Shown here piece after piece: positions 25,901 through 34,368 of a stretch of DNA of 64,000 nt (its first letter is position 1; each line of letters starts with the position of its first letter). The translations under genes and the position numbers were made by a program. The notes under the pieces were generated by a model that had not been told where the DNA came from, did no database searches, and worked only from the letters and a program-made list of their open reading frames with translations. Source of the DNA: UBA6522 sp965262365. Its GTDB lineage: Bacteria; Pseudomonadota; Gammaproteobacteria; Steroidobacterales; Rariloculaceae. The DNA is taken from assembly GCA_965262365.1 (NCBI GenBank), contig OZ253541.1, positions 620,001 through 684,000 on the forward strand, in the 5' to 3' direction.

Positions 25901-26026
25901 GGGGTCTCCGAGCGTGTGGAAATAACCGCCCGCGATCTTAGCATGGGTGCGCCATCGGCTTTGGGAACTCGCCACGCGAGCTTTGAGACCGGAATCCTGA
26001 TTGCAATCTATGGGTTCCAGATTACC

Positions 26027-26395
26027 TCACCAGCGCTGATTCTTGCGATTCCACCAGTAGAGCAACCTCGCGAATCCATTGTAGAGCCATCTCGAAAGCG
26101 TCCGAATACCGCGAACCCGGACCAATCTTGACAGTGCCCTCTGACCCTTGGTCTTGCCCCACAACTCCGCGAATGCTTCGGATCCCACATGGACGGTCCC
26201 TTTCTCGTCAACGACGTGTAGACGCTCTCGAACGAACTCGAGGTTGGAGGCGACATCAGTCGCCGCCTCGTTGGAACAGTGCACATCTATCCATTCCACT
26301 TCATCGGCGCTATGTTCGAGTTTGCGCCGTTGATACCTGATGCCCGCGTTGCATACGGGGCAAGCGCTGTTGTAGTAGACCCTGGTCTTGTTCAC
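26027..26395 (-). CDS. DCC-family thiol-disulfide oxidoreductase-like protein (DUF393)
   Basis: 122 residues from GTG 26395, which overlaps the nth stop as GTGA. The YYNSACPVCNAGI start carries the CxxC of the DCC family, followed by VEWIDVHCSNEAA and VHVGSEAFAELW, the usual DCC pattern. The C-terminus is basic and aromatic (LYNGFARLLYWWNRKNQRW). Predicted thioredoxin-like fold; substrate unknown. It is the last gene of the rnf-nth transcript. Confidence 0.82.
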   Translation of the reverse strand: MNKTRVYYNSACPVCNAGIRYQRRKLEHSADEVEWIDVHCSNEAATDVASNLEFVRERLHVVDEKGTVHVGSEAFAELWGKTKGQRALSRLVRVRGIRTLSRWLYNGFARLLYWWNRKNQRW

Positions 26396-27027
26396 GAAGA
26401 AACCTTGTGCCTGTACTCGCACAGATCCGCGATGCCACATCGAGGGCACTCCGGTTTGCGCGCCTTGCATACGTAGCGCCCGTGCAGGATCAGCCAGTGA
26501 TGGGCATTCTTCCTGAACTCCGGCGGAGTGACACGAACCAGCCTGTCCTCAACCGCGCGAACGTCTTTCCCCGGCCCGAGCCCTGTCCTGTTTGCCAGGC
26601 GAAAGATATGAGTGTCCACGGCGATCGTCGGTTGTCCGAAGGCCGTGTTGAGGATCACGTTGGCCGTCTTTCTGCCCACGCCGGGCAGGGCTTCCAGCGA
26701 CTTGCGATCCGTCGGCACGGCACCGCCGTGCGATTCCACCAGGATGGCGCAGGTGCGGTAGATGTTTTTCGCCTTGTTATTGAACAGCCCGATGCTCTTG
26801 ATGTGCTCACGCACCCTCGCTTCGCCCAGTGCCAGCATGGCTTCGGGCGTATTGGCGGCCTCGAACAACCCGGCCGTGGCCTTGTTGACGCCCACGTCGG
26901 TCGCTTGCGCCGAAAGGACGACCGCCACCAGCAGTTCAAACGGCGAGTTGTAATTCAGTTCCGTGGTCGGCTCGGGAATGGCTGCGGCCAGCCGTTCGTA
27001 GATCTGGCGGCGCTTGACCGCGTTCAT
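26392..27027 (-). CDS. nth: endonuclease III
   Basis: 211 residues, the normal size. Helix-hairpin-helix LPGVGRKTANVIL with catalytic K120, then D138 in VDTHIFRLANR. The 4Fe-4S ligands are C187, C194, C197 and C203 in the C-x6-C-x2-C-x5-C spacing. It removes oxidised pyrimidines and cleaves at abasic sites. It lies directly after rnfE, the same order as rsxE-nth in E. coli. Confidence 0.97.
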   Translation of the reverse strand: MNAVKRRQIYERLAAAIPEPTTELNYNSPFELLVAVVLSAQATDVGVNKATAGLFEAANTPEAMLALGEARVREHIKSIGLFNNKAKNIYRTCAILVESHGGAVPTDRKSLEALPGVGRKTANVILNTAFGQPTIAVDTHIFRLANRTGLGPGKDVRAVEDRLVRVTPPEFRKNAHHWLILHGRYVCKARKPECPRCGIADLCEYRHKVSS

Positions 27028-27069
27028 GGCGCTGCGAGTACCGTGTTCATGAGGCTGTCGGCGCCTCGA

Positions 27070-27738
27070 TCACGGTTGGACTTCCGCCCCTGCATTGCTG
27101 GCAACGCCGGCCGTCTTGCGTGCCGTCAGGTAATTGCGCAGGGCGATCAGCGCCGCGAGTCCGAAGAAGGCGCCTGGAGGCAGGATCGCCGCCAACATCC
27201 CGTCATGGGGTAGATTCAGGTAAACGCCGCGGGCTGCTTCGCCGAGCAGTAAATTCATGCCGGAGAACAACGTGCCGTACCCGACGATCTCCCGCAGCCC
27301 GCCCAGCAGGACCAGGGCCGCGGCAAATCCAAGGCCCGTTGCCAGTCCCGACAGAGCCGCCTGATCGATGCGGCGGCGGCTGGCGACGGATTCCGCCTGT
27401 GCCAGGATGGCGCAGTTGGTGATGATCAGGGGGATGAACAGTCCAAGTACCCGGTACAGGTCGTGGAAAAACGCGTTGGTCAACATGTCCACCGTGGTCA
27501 CCAGCGAAGCGATGATGAGCACGAAGATCACGATTCGAATGCTCGGCACCAGGGCCCCGCGAACCAGGGACACCACGCAATTGGTTGCGATCAGCACCAT
27601 GGTGGTCGCAATCCCCAAGGCAAGCCCGTTGACCAATGTCGTCGTGATGGCCAGCAGCGGGCACAGCCCGAGCAATTGCACGAACGCGGCGTTGTTGCGC
27701 CAGAATCCGTCCGCGAAGAGGGTTCCCGCGCCGTTCAC
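27070..27738 (-). CDS. rnfE: Rnf/Rsx complex membrane subunit E
   Basis: 222 residues with six hydrophobic segments. The start GTG 27738 overlaps the rnfG stop as GTGA. Signature parts: NNAAFVQLLGLCPLLAITTTLVNGLALGIATTMVL and IPLIITNCAILAQAE, each with a Cys of the pair that holds an intramembrane 2Fe-2S centre with RnfA. It belongs to the membrane core of the ferredoxin:NAD+ oxidoreductase or SoxR-reducing complex. Confidence 0.95.
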   Translation of the reverse strand: MNGAGTLFADGFWRNNAAFVQLLGLCPLLAITTTLVNGLALGIATTMVLIATNCVVSLVRGALVPSIRIVIFVLIIASLVTTVDMLTNAFFHDLYRVLGLFIPLIITNCAILAQAESVASRRRIDQAALSGLATGLGFAAALVLLGGLREIVGYGTLFSGMNLLLGEAARGVYLNLPHDGMLAAILPPGAFFGLAALIALRNYLTARKTAGVASNAGAEVQP

Positions 27739-28454
27739 GGAAGGGACGCTCCTGCGGATTCGGGATCCGTGCCCACGTCCTCGGGATCCGTATCCACGCC
27801 TTGGGGATCCGTGCCCACGTCTCCGGCGGCCGCGGCGCGCGCGAACAATTCAGCCTGGTGTTCATCGAAATAGGCGAGCGCATCGCGCACTGCCTGAACC
27901 ACGGCCCGGGGCGTGACCGTCGCGCCGGTGAACGTGTCGAAATGGCCGCCGTCCGCCACCACGGCCCACTGGGAGAGCGGTGGGTCCGACAGGCTGGTCC
28001 CGTCGAATGCGGTGATCCAGTCGGAGACCGAAATCTCGATCTGATCCCCCAGCCCGGGCGTTTCCCTGTGGGCAGTGACACGCACGCCCTGAACCACGCC
28101 CACGGCATCCATTCCCACGAGGAGGTCGATGGGGCCGTTATAGCCTCGCGGAGCGACTGCGGCAAAGATCGCCGCCGCCGGTTCGCCGTCGCGCGTCGCC
28201 AGAAAGACCTGTACGGGATCCGGCGTACCCAACAGATCGGGATCGATTGCCCAAACCTGAGTGCGGACCAGGTCATTGTCGTAAAGGGATGGATCCAGAA
28301 CGTCGTGGAGCGATCGCATCAGGCGTTCGGCGATATTGCGCTCGATCCGCTCGGCACTGATTTCGTGGCTCGCAGAGATCAGACCGGCCGCGCACACGGC
28401 GATCCCTGCAACCACAAGGATGGCGCGCAGAGCCTGTTTATCGCGTTCGGCCAT
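27735..28454 (-). CDS. rnfG: Rnf/Rsx complex flavoprotein subunit G
   Basis: 239 residues: one N-terminal membrane helix (ILVVAGIAVCAAGLIS) and a periplasmic FMN-binding domain. The covalent FMN attachment motif TFTGATVTP is present with acceptor Thr 179. GYNGPIDLLVGMDAVGVVQGVRV and HRETPGLGDQIE are standard. The C-terminus carries an unusual acidic tail of three seven-residue repeats (T-D-P rich). The start overlaps rnfD by 17 bases. Confidence 0.95.
   Translation of the reverse strand: MAERDKQALRAILVVAGIAVCAAGLISASHEISAERIERNIAERLMRSLHDVLDPSLYDNDLVRTQVWAIDPDLLGTPDPVQVFLATRDGEPAAAIFAAVAPRGYNGPIDLLVGMDAVGVVQGVRVTAHRETPGLGDQIEISVSDWITAFDGTSLSDPPLSQWAVVADGGHFDTFTGATVTPRAVVQAVRDALAYFDEHQAELFARAAAAGDVGTDPQGVDTDPEDVGTDPESAGASLP
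27761..27823. repeat. 21-bp in-frame triplet repeat in the 3' end of rnfG
   Basis: Three consecutive 21-base units (27761-27781, 27782-27802, 27803-27823), each containing GGATCCGT, encode an acidic seven-residue repeat of the form (G/D)TDP(E/Q)xV close to the RnfG C-terminus. The period keeps the frame, unlike the junction duplications elsewhere in this window. Confidence 0.85.
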
Positions 28455-29475
28455 AAATCCTTGGTCTGGTGTAGCGGTCCAGGAGGGGAACCGTTGTGTT
28501 CATCAAGAGCACCGCGAATGCGACGCCGTCCGGATAGCCGCCCCAGGTACGGATCGCGTAGGTAAGTATGCCAATCCCCGCCCCGTAAATCAGCCGGCCG
28601 CGGTTGGTCGTCGCCGCGGAGACGGGATCGGTGGCGATGAAGAAAGCGCCCAGCAGACTCGCGCCGCTGAAGAGATGAAAACTCGCCGACGCGTAAAGGC
28701 TGGCGTCGAGCGTGTGGAATACCGCCGCGGCGACCGCCATGGCCGCCAGCATCGATACGGGGATGTGCCAGCGAATGATTCCGCGAAACAGCAGATAAAA
28801 CCCGCCAATGGCGATCAGGCTGTTGACCCATTCCCAACCCTGGCCGCCCATGCCGCCGAACAGGGGACCGGCCTGCACTTCCGCCAGCGTCTGCATGTTG
28901 GTCAGCCCTTCGCGCACCAGATCCAGCGGTGTGGCCTGGGTGACCGCGTCGATGTCCAGCCCCTGTGGCAGTGAGCCGGTCAGGGCGAAGCGCAGGCTGT
29001 CCCAGGCGCCGATCGACTGCAATCCCAGTTCCGCTCCCCGTGGCGGCAGCCAATAGGTCATTTCCACCGGGAAGGAAATCAACAGTATCGCGTAGCCCAC
29101 CATGGCGGGATTGAACAGGTTCGATCCCATGCCGCCATACAGGTGTTTGCCGAGAACAATGGCCGAAACCGCGCCGATGACGGGGACCCACCAAGGCGCC
29201 AGGGGCGGGATGGCGAAGGCCAGGAGCACCGCCGTGACCGTCGCCGTACCGTCCAGCAGAGCGGGTCTGACAGGCCGGCCCCGCAGACGAAGCATGAGGG
29301 CTTCAGCGCCCAGGGCGGCCAGCGTGGCAAACAGCGCGTTGATGCATATCCCCCAACCGAAGAACCACACATGGGCAAGCGCCGCGGGCACCAGCGCGTA
29401 GATCACATGGCGCATCACCCGCGGCACGCTGGTGGTGGGAAGGGCGTGGGGCGGCGGTTTCAGTTCGAATTTCAT
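28438..29475 (-). CDS. rnfD: Rnf/Rsx complex membrane flavoprotein subunit D
   Basis: 345 residues, nine or ten membrane segments. DGTATVTAVLLAF and GKHLYGGMGSNLFNPAMVGYAILLISFP are family hallmarks. T182 in VTQATPLD is the likely covalent FMN acceptor; the Thr-Pro-Leu context is retained although the preceding residues differ from the usual SGATPL. The ATG shares one base with the rnfC stop (TGATG). It sits in the membrane as part of the electron path between RnfC/B and RnfG. Confidence 0.95.
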   Translation of the reverse strand: MKFELKPPPHALPTTSVPRVMRHVIYALVPAALAHVWFFGWGICINALFATLAALGAEALMLRLRGRPVRPALLDGTATVTAVLLAFAIPPLAPWWVPVIGAVSAIVLGKHLYGGMGSNLFNPAMVGYAILLISFPVEMTYWLPPRGAELGLQSIGAWDSLRFALTGSLPQGLDIDAVTQATPLDLVREGLTNMQTLAEVQAGPLFGGMGGQGWEWVNSLIAIGGFYLLFRGIIRWHIPVSMLAAMAVAAAVFHTLDASLYASASFHLFSGASLLGAFFIATDPVSAATTNRGRLIYGAGIGILTYAIRTWGGYPDGVAFAVLLMNTTVPLLDRYTRPRIYGRTR

Positions 29476-31021
29476 CAGGGCCTGTCAGCGCTTTCCGAGA
29501 CGGCACAGTCGGTCTTTTCGCTCTCGCCGCGGCGTTCGCTCGCCCGCGCCACCGCGGCTTCGATCATGGCTCGACGGTCCCGATCGCCGATCTTCGCGAT
29601 CAGATCGTCCTGTTGGCGGCTGCTGTGCTCGGCCTGGGCTGCCAGGCGCCGGATCTTTCGCTGGTGACGCTCCTGCGCCAGATCCGCCATCGAGGCGCGG
29701 GCCGCGGCCGCCGCCGAGGCACGCTTCGCCTGTCGAAAGCGCTCGGTCAGCGCGATCTGGCTGGGGCAGACAACGTCGCAGCAACCGCATTCGATGCAGT
29801 CATCGAGGCCCAGGGCGTCGAGCCGGTCGAAATCCTGTGTACTGGATGCACGCAGGATTTCCTGGGGCAGCAATCGCGGAGGACAGACATCGGCGCAGTC
29901 GCCGCAACGGATGCACGGCCATTCCCCGAAAGATTCCCGGACCTCGTCCGAATGAGCCGCGAGGATGCAGTTGCCTGCCTTGGTCACGGGCAAATCGTCG
30001 CTGGGGAGCGCGTAACCCATCATGTTGCCGCCGAGGATCAGCAGCGCCACCTCGCCCTGGTAACCGCCGCAAAATTCGATCAGGTCGCGAATCGGTGTGC
30101 CGATGGGCACTTCCACGTTGGTCGGGTTGGCGACGCCGTGGCCGGTGACGGTAACGATGCGGCTTGTCAGGGGTTCGCCCCCTCGTATGAGGCGATCCAA
30201 CGCGTAGGCCGTGCCGACGTTCTGGCAAATGCACTGGCTCGCCAGGGGATAATCGCCGCTGGGAACCTCTTGCCCTGTCAGGACCTCGACCAACTGGCGT
30301 TCTCCGCCGGCCGGATAGATGGTGGGCACGCGGCGAACTCGATGCGCGGGTCGCCGAGCCGGTCGGCTGCCTCGCGCATGGCCCCAAGGGCCTCGGGCTT
30401 GTCCCGCTCGACCGCCAATACGGCCAACGGCGCACCCACCAGATCCAGCATCGCCAGCGCTCCGCGAACCACTGCCAGCGGATGTTCCCTCATCAGCATG
30501 TCGTCACAGCTTATGTAGGGCTCGCACTCGGCGCCGTTGAGAATCAACAGCTCGCAGTCGGTATCGCCACGCAGTTTTTCCGCGGTGGAAAAGACCGCGC
30601 CGCCGAGACCGACGATCCCGGCGTCGCAAATGGCGTCGATGCGCGCCGCCCGCTCGTGCGGCCATTCCCGGGATGGCGCCGGTTCATCCTCTCCGTCGGT
30701 TTCCAGGTGCACGCACAGTGAATCGGTCAGTCCGTTGACGGTTGGCGCTACTCCCTTTTGAATCGCCGTGACCATGCCCGAGGTCGACGCATGGACTGCG
30801 GCCGAGCGCGGGCCGTTGGGCCGGCCGATCAACTCCCCCTTCCTTACCCGCCGGCCAATCTCCACGATGGGGACCGCCGCGGGTCCCGCCTGCTGGGTCA
30901 TCGGGATGACCAGGCGCTCCGGCAACAGCCCGCGGACGATGGGAGTGCCTGTTGACATGGCTTTCTTCGCCCTGATGCCGAGGCCCCAGGTGAGCTTGCG
31001 CTGAAGACCCCGTTCAAGCAT
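29475..31021 (-). pseudogene. rnfC: Rnf/Rsx complex subunit C, split by a one-base frameshift
   Basis: Two frames together make one RnfC. The N-terminal part (31021 to about 30320) has WGLGIRAKKAMSTGTPI, LNGAECEPYISCDD and LGDPRIEFAA. The C-terminal part (from about 30325 to 29475) continues VPTIYPAGGERQLVEVLTGQEVPSG, CQNVGTAYA, and two 4Fe-4S motifs CIRCGDCADVCP and CIECGCCDVVCP. Around 30320-30326 the minus strand reads TTCGCCGCGTGCCCACC. Adding one base after GCCGC restores RIEFAxVPTIYP, so a single deletion explains the break. The C-terminal helical tail is Ala/Arg-rich. RnfC is the NADH-facing subunit, essential for the complex. Either a sequencing or assembly error, a real inactivation, or frameshifting; no classic slippery site is visible. 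Confidence 0.88.
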
Positions 31022-31535
31022 GGCGGGGCGTCAGCGAAATACAGTCCACGGGGCAGGGCGGCAGGCACAACGTACAGCCGGTACAGTGGTCCGATATGAC
31101 CGTATGCATCATCTGTTGAACACCGACGATGGCATCGACGGGGCAGGCCCGCGCGCAAAGATTGCACCCGATGCACAGTTCCTCCTCGATGACAGCCACG
31201 TCGTCCAGACTTGCCACAACGGCACCGGCGCCCACAACGGCCAACGGTGAGGCCAGGCGGTCCGCTTCGCGGCCAAGAAACCTGGCCAGTCTCCTGACAG
31301 TATCCTCGCCCCCCGGCGGACACAGGTTGAGCGGCGCCGCATCGGCAACGATCGCCTCCGCGTACGGCCTGCAGCCGGGGTAGCCGCACTGTGCACACTG
31401 GATTCGCGGCAGGATGCGCTCGACCTCGTCGACAACGGTATCTTCCGACTGCGCCAGGTAGCGGCTGCTCAGGAGCAGCCCGATGGCCAGTGCAATCACG
31501 ATACTCGACAGGACAACGGTACCTGTAATCATCAA
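31014..31535 (-). CDS. rnfB: Rnf/Rsx complex iron-sulfur subunit B
   Basis: 173 residues: one N-terminal membrane helix, then a 4Fe-4S domain with C47, C50, C55 and C72 (CAQCGYPGC...NLCPPGG). Two ferredoxin motifs follow, CIGCNLCARACP and CTGCTLCLPPCP. It passes electrons within the complex. ATGA overlap with rnfA at its start and an eight-base overlap with rnfC at its end. Confidence 0.96.
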   Translation of the reverse strand: MMITGTVVLSSIVIALAIGLLLSSRYLAQSEDTVVDEVERILPRIQCAQCGYPGCRPYAEAIVADAAPLNLCPPGGEDTVRRLARFLGREADRLASPLAVVGAGAVVASLDDVAVIEEELCIGCNLCARACPVDAIVGVQQMMHTVISDHCTGCTLCLPPCPVDCISLTPRHA

Positions 31536-32113
31536 AATCGGGTGAACCCGGTGAACCCGAAAAAGGCCAGCGACATGATTCCAGCGGTTACCAGGGTAAT
31601 TGCCGAACCGCGAAACGGCGCCGGCACGTCTTCGCCTTCCAGGCGTTCGCGCAGGCTGCTCAACAGGACCAGGACGATGCCGAATCCCAGCGCCGCGCCG
31701 GCACCGTAGAAGATTGCGGCGGCCAGGCTCCGGCTGGCGTTGGAGTTCAGCAGCGCGACCCCGAGCACCGCGCAGTTGCTGGCGATCAGCGGTATGTAGA
31801 TCCCGAGGACCTTGTGCAGTACGGGAAAGGCACGGCTCAACAGCAGTTCCGTGAACTGGACGGCCGCGCCGATGACCACGATGAAGGAAACCAGGCGCAG
31901 GTAGCCGACGTCGAAAGGTATCAGTACGAAGCGCTCCACGAGATAGCTGAACGCCGAGGCCATGGTCAACACCAGGCCCGTGGCCAACCCCATCCCCAGG
32001 GCGCCTTCGAGTTTTCGCGAGGCGCCCAGGAAGGGACAGAGCCCGAGAAACTGAACCAATACGAAGTTGTTGACCAGGGCGGCCGAAAAAATGATTACCA
32101 CCAGCTCAGTCAT
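31532..32113 (-). CDS. rnfA: Rnf/Rsx complex membrane subunit A
   Basis: 193 residues, six membrane segments, with NNFVLVQFLGLCPFLGASRKLEGALGMGLATGLVLT and IPLIASNCAVLGVALLN carrying the paired Cys residues. It starts the rnfABCDGE-nth transcript unit. An in-frame CTG three codons upstream overlaps the last TGA of the repeat array between metG and rnfA and could also serve as a start; the ATG is the conventional choice. Confidence 0.95.
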   Translation of the reverse strand: MTELVVIIFSAALVNNFVLVQFLGLCPFLGASRKLEGALGMGLATGLVLTMASAFSYLVERFVLIPFDVGYLRLVSFIVVIGAAVQFTELLLSRAFPVLHKVLGIYIPLIASNCAVLGVALLNSNASRSLAAAIFYGAGAALGFGIVLVLLSSLRERLEGEDVPAPFRGSAITLVTAGIMSLAFFGFTGFTRF

Positions 32114-32114
32114 G

Positions 32115-32178
32115 TTGTTCAGGCGACCCTCTTGCTCAGGCGACCCTCTTGCTCAGGCGACCCCCTTGTTCAGGTGAC
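32115..32178 (-). repeat. 17-bp tandem repeat array with serial stop/start overlaps between metG and rnfA
   Basis: Minus-strand units begin at 32178, 32161, 32144 and 32127 (partial), consensus GTCGCCTGAGCAAGAGG. The first unit contains the metG stop. Each unit holds CTGA, where TGA ends one frame and CTG could open the next, and an AAGAGG or AAGGGG purine run about five bases before the next CTG. Reading from each CTG gives six-residue mini-ORFs ending at the next TGA; the last CTG is in frame with the rnfA ATG. Confidence 0.88.
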
Positions 32179-34170
32179 CTTCATGCCGGGTTTGGCGCCG
32201 CTGTCCGGACTCAGCAGGAAGATGTCGCTGCCCCCCGGGCCACTGGCCAATATCATGCCTTGCGAGGTGCCGAAGCGCATCTTTCGGGGCTTGAGGTTGG
32301 CTACCACCACCACCAGTCGCTCGATGAGGTCTTCCGGGCGGTAGGCGGAGCGAATGCCCGCGAAGACCACGCGCTCATCGCCGCCCAGATCCAGGCGCAA
32401 CTCCAGCAGCTTGTCCGCGCCCTTGACGTAGCTCGCCTCGATGACACGGGCGATGCGCAGGTCGACCTTCGAGAACAGCTCGATGTCGATCTCATCCTTG
32501 TACTTTGCAGGCGGGGTGTCGGGGCCGGTTCGGCTGTCATTGACCATGGCTTGGACCTCCTTGGGCGGTACTCGCTCCAACAGACTTCGAAACTTGCGCA
32601 GGCGATGATCGAGCAGCGGTGAACCCGCGTCGCTCCAGACCAGCGGGTCCGCATCGAGGAATTCCTCGGCCCGCTCCGCCAATCCGGGAACGACGGGCTT
32701 GAGGTAGACCAGCAGCGTGCGAAACAGGTTGATCCCCAGAGTGCAGACGTCGACCACGCGTCGCGTCTGCTGCGGATCCTTGGCGAGAATCCAGGGTTTT
32801 TCTGCGTCAATATAGCGATTGGCGCAGTCAGCAAGCGCAATAATGCGTTTTAGCGCACGGGAGTAATTGCGCTGTTCGTAATCGGTCGCGATTTGCGGCG
32901 CCGCGTCGGCAAAACTTTGATAAAGCGCCTGATCCTGGAGCGTTTCGCCGAGCAGTCCGCCGTTATGGCGCTGAATGAACCCCGCGCAGCGGCTGGCGAT
33001 GTTGACCACCTTGCCGACGAGATCCGAATTGAGCCGGGCAATGAAGTCGTCCAGGTTGAGGTCGATGTCATCCGCGGAGGCGCTGAGCTTGGCCGCAAAG
33101 TAGTAGCGCAGGTAATCCGGGTCCAGGTGTTCGGCGTAGGTGGAGGCCATGATGAAGGTGCCCCGGCGCTTGGACATCTTCTTGCCGTCCACGGTGAGGA
33201 AACCGTGAACGAACACGCCCGAGGGCTTGCGGTACCCCGCACCGCTCAACACCGACGGCCAGAACAGGGTATGAAAGTAGACGATGTCCTTGCCGATGAA
33301 GTGGTACAACTCGTTCGGTGCATCGGCGTCCCAGTAGTCCCCGAACGCCAGACCGGAATCGGCTTTTCCGCATAGTTCGAGGAAACTCGCCATGTAGCCG
33401 ATCGGCGCATCGAACCAGACATAGAAATACTTGCCGGTTTCGCCCGGAATCTCGAAGCCGAAGTAGGGTGAGTCCCTCGAAATGTCCCAGTCCTTGAGTC
33501 CCGCCTGGAACCATTCGTCGAGTTTCCTGACCATGGAGGCATCGACGTGTTTGGGCACCCACGTCCTGAGTTCGTCCTCGAAGGCGCTCAGCCGAAAGAA
33601 AAAATGCTCGGATTCCCGCAGTGACGGCGTGGTTCCGGAAACCACCGATACGGGATTCTTCAGATCCATGGGTGCGTAGGTAGCGCTGCAATTCTCGCAG
33701 GCGTCCCCGTACTGGTCCGCGGCGCCGCAGGACGGGCACTCGCCGCGCACATAGCGATCCGGCAGGAACATGCGCCGCTCGTCGTCGTAGGCCTGGGCGA
33801 TGACCCGGCGGTCGATGTATCCGTTCTCCTTGAGGCGTCGATACATCTCCGTGGTGAGTTCCAGGTTTTCCGCGGAGTGGGTGGTCTGGTAGTTGTCGAC
33901 GCTGATTTTGAAATACTCGAAATCCTTCCTGTGCCCCAGCGCAACTTCGGCGACCAGCGCTTCGGGGGAGACACCTGCCTCATCGGCCCGCAACATCGTC
34001 GGCGTGCCGTGCGCGTCGCTCGCGCAAATGTAGATGCAATGGTGGCCGCGCATGCGCTGGAACCGCACCCAGATGTCGGTCTGGGTGTATTCCACCAGGT
34101 GCCCCAGGTGCAGCGGTCCGCTGGCATAGGGTAAGGCGCTGGTGACGAGGATGTTGCGTTTGGCGGTCAT
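32170..34170 (-). CDS. metG: methionyl-tRNA synthetase
   Basis: 666 residues, E. coli-like long form. HIGH-type motif PYASGPLHLGHLVEY near the start, zinc knuckle CPSCGAADQYGDACENC, KMSKS loop KKMSKRRGTF, anticodon-binding helices, and a C-terminal EMAP/tRNA-binding domain (about 560-666: DEIDIELFSKVDLRIARVIEASYVKGADKLLELRLDLGG). It charges initiator and elongator tRNA-Met. In E. coli metG is divergent from and next to apbC; here about 5.8 kb intervenes. Confidence 0.97.
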   Translation of the reverse strand: MTAKRNILVTSALPYASGPLHLGHLVEYTQTDIWVRFQRMRGHHCIYICASDAHGTPTMLRADEAGVSPEALVAEVALGHRKDFEYFKISVDNYQTTHSAENLELTTEMYRRLKENGYIDRRVIAQAYDDERRMFLPDRYVRGECPSCGAADQYGDACENCSATYAPMDLKNPVSVVSGTTPSLRESEHFFFRLSAFEDELRTWVPKHVDASMVRKLDEWFQAGLKDWDISRDSPYFGFEIPGETGKYFYVWFDAPIGYMASFLELCGKADSGLAFGDYWDADAPNELYHFIGKDIVYFHTLFWPSVLSGAGYRKPSGVFVHGFLTVDGKKMSKRRGTFIMASTYAEHLDPDYLRYYFAAKLSASADDIDLNLDDFIARLNSDLVGKVVNIASRCAGFIQRHNGGLLGETLQDQALYQSFADAAPQIATDYEQRNYSRALKRIIALADCANRYIDAEKPWILAKDPQQTRRVVDVCTLGINLFRTLLVYLKPVVPGLAERAEEFLDADPLVWSDAGSPLLDHRLRKFRSLLERVPPKEVQAMVNDSRTGPDTPPAKYKDEIDIELFSKVDLRIARVIEASYVKGADKLLELRLDLGGDERVVFAGIRSAYRPEDLIERLVVVVANLKPRKMRFGTSQGMILASGPGGSDIFLLSPDSGAKPGMKVT

Positions 34171-34368
34171 TCGGTGGAACTACGGATAATTCAGGGACAA
34201 GCGAAGGCGGATTGCCGTACCCGGTTCCCACGGTCCAGCGCTCCCGGTCGGGGATTATGCCATTGGCGGGTGTTGGTTCATATCAGGGGATGTGCTGGGC
34301 AGATTACGCGGCACCTATAAATGGGTCGAGACGTAGGGATGCGTTCGTTTATGGAATGGAAAGCTGGG

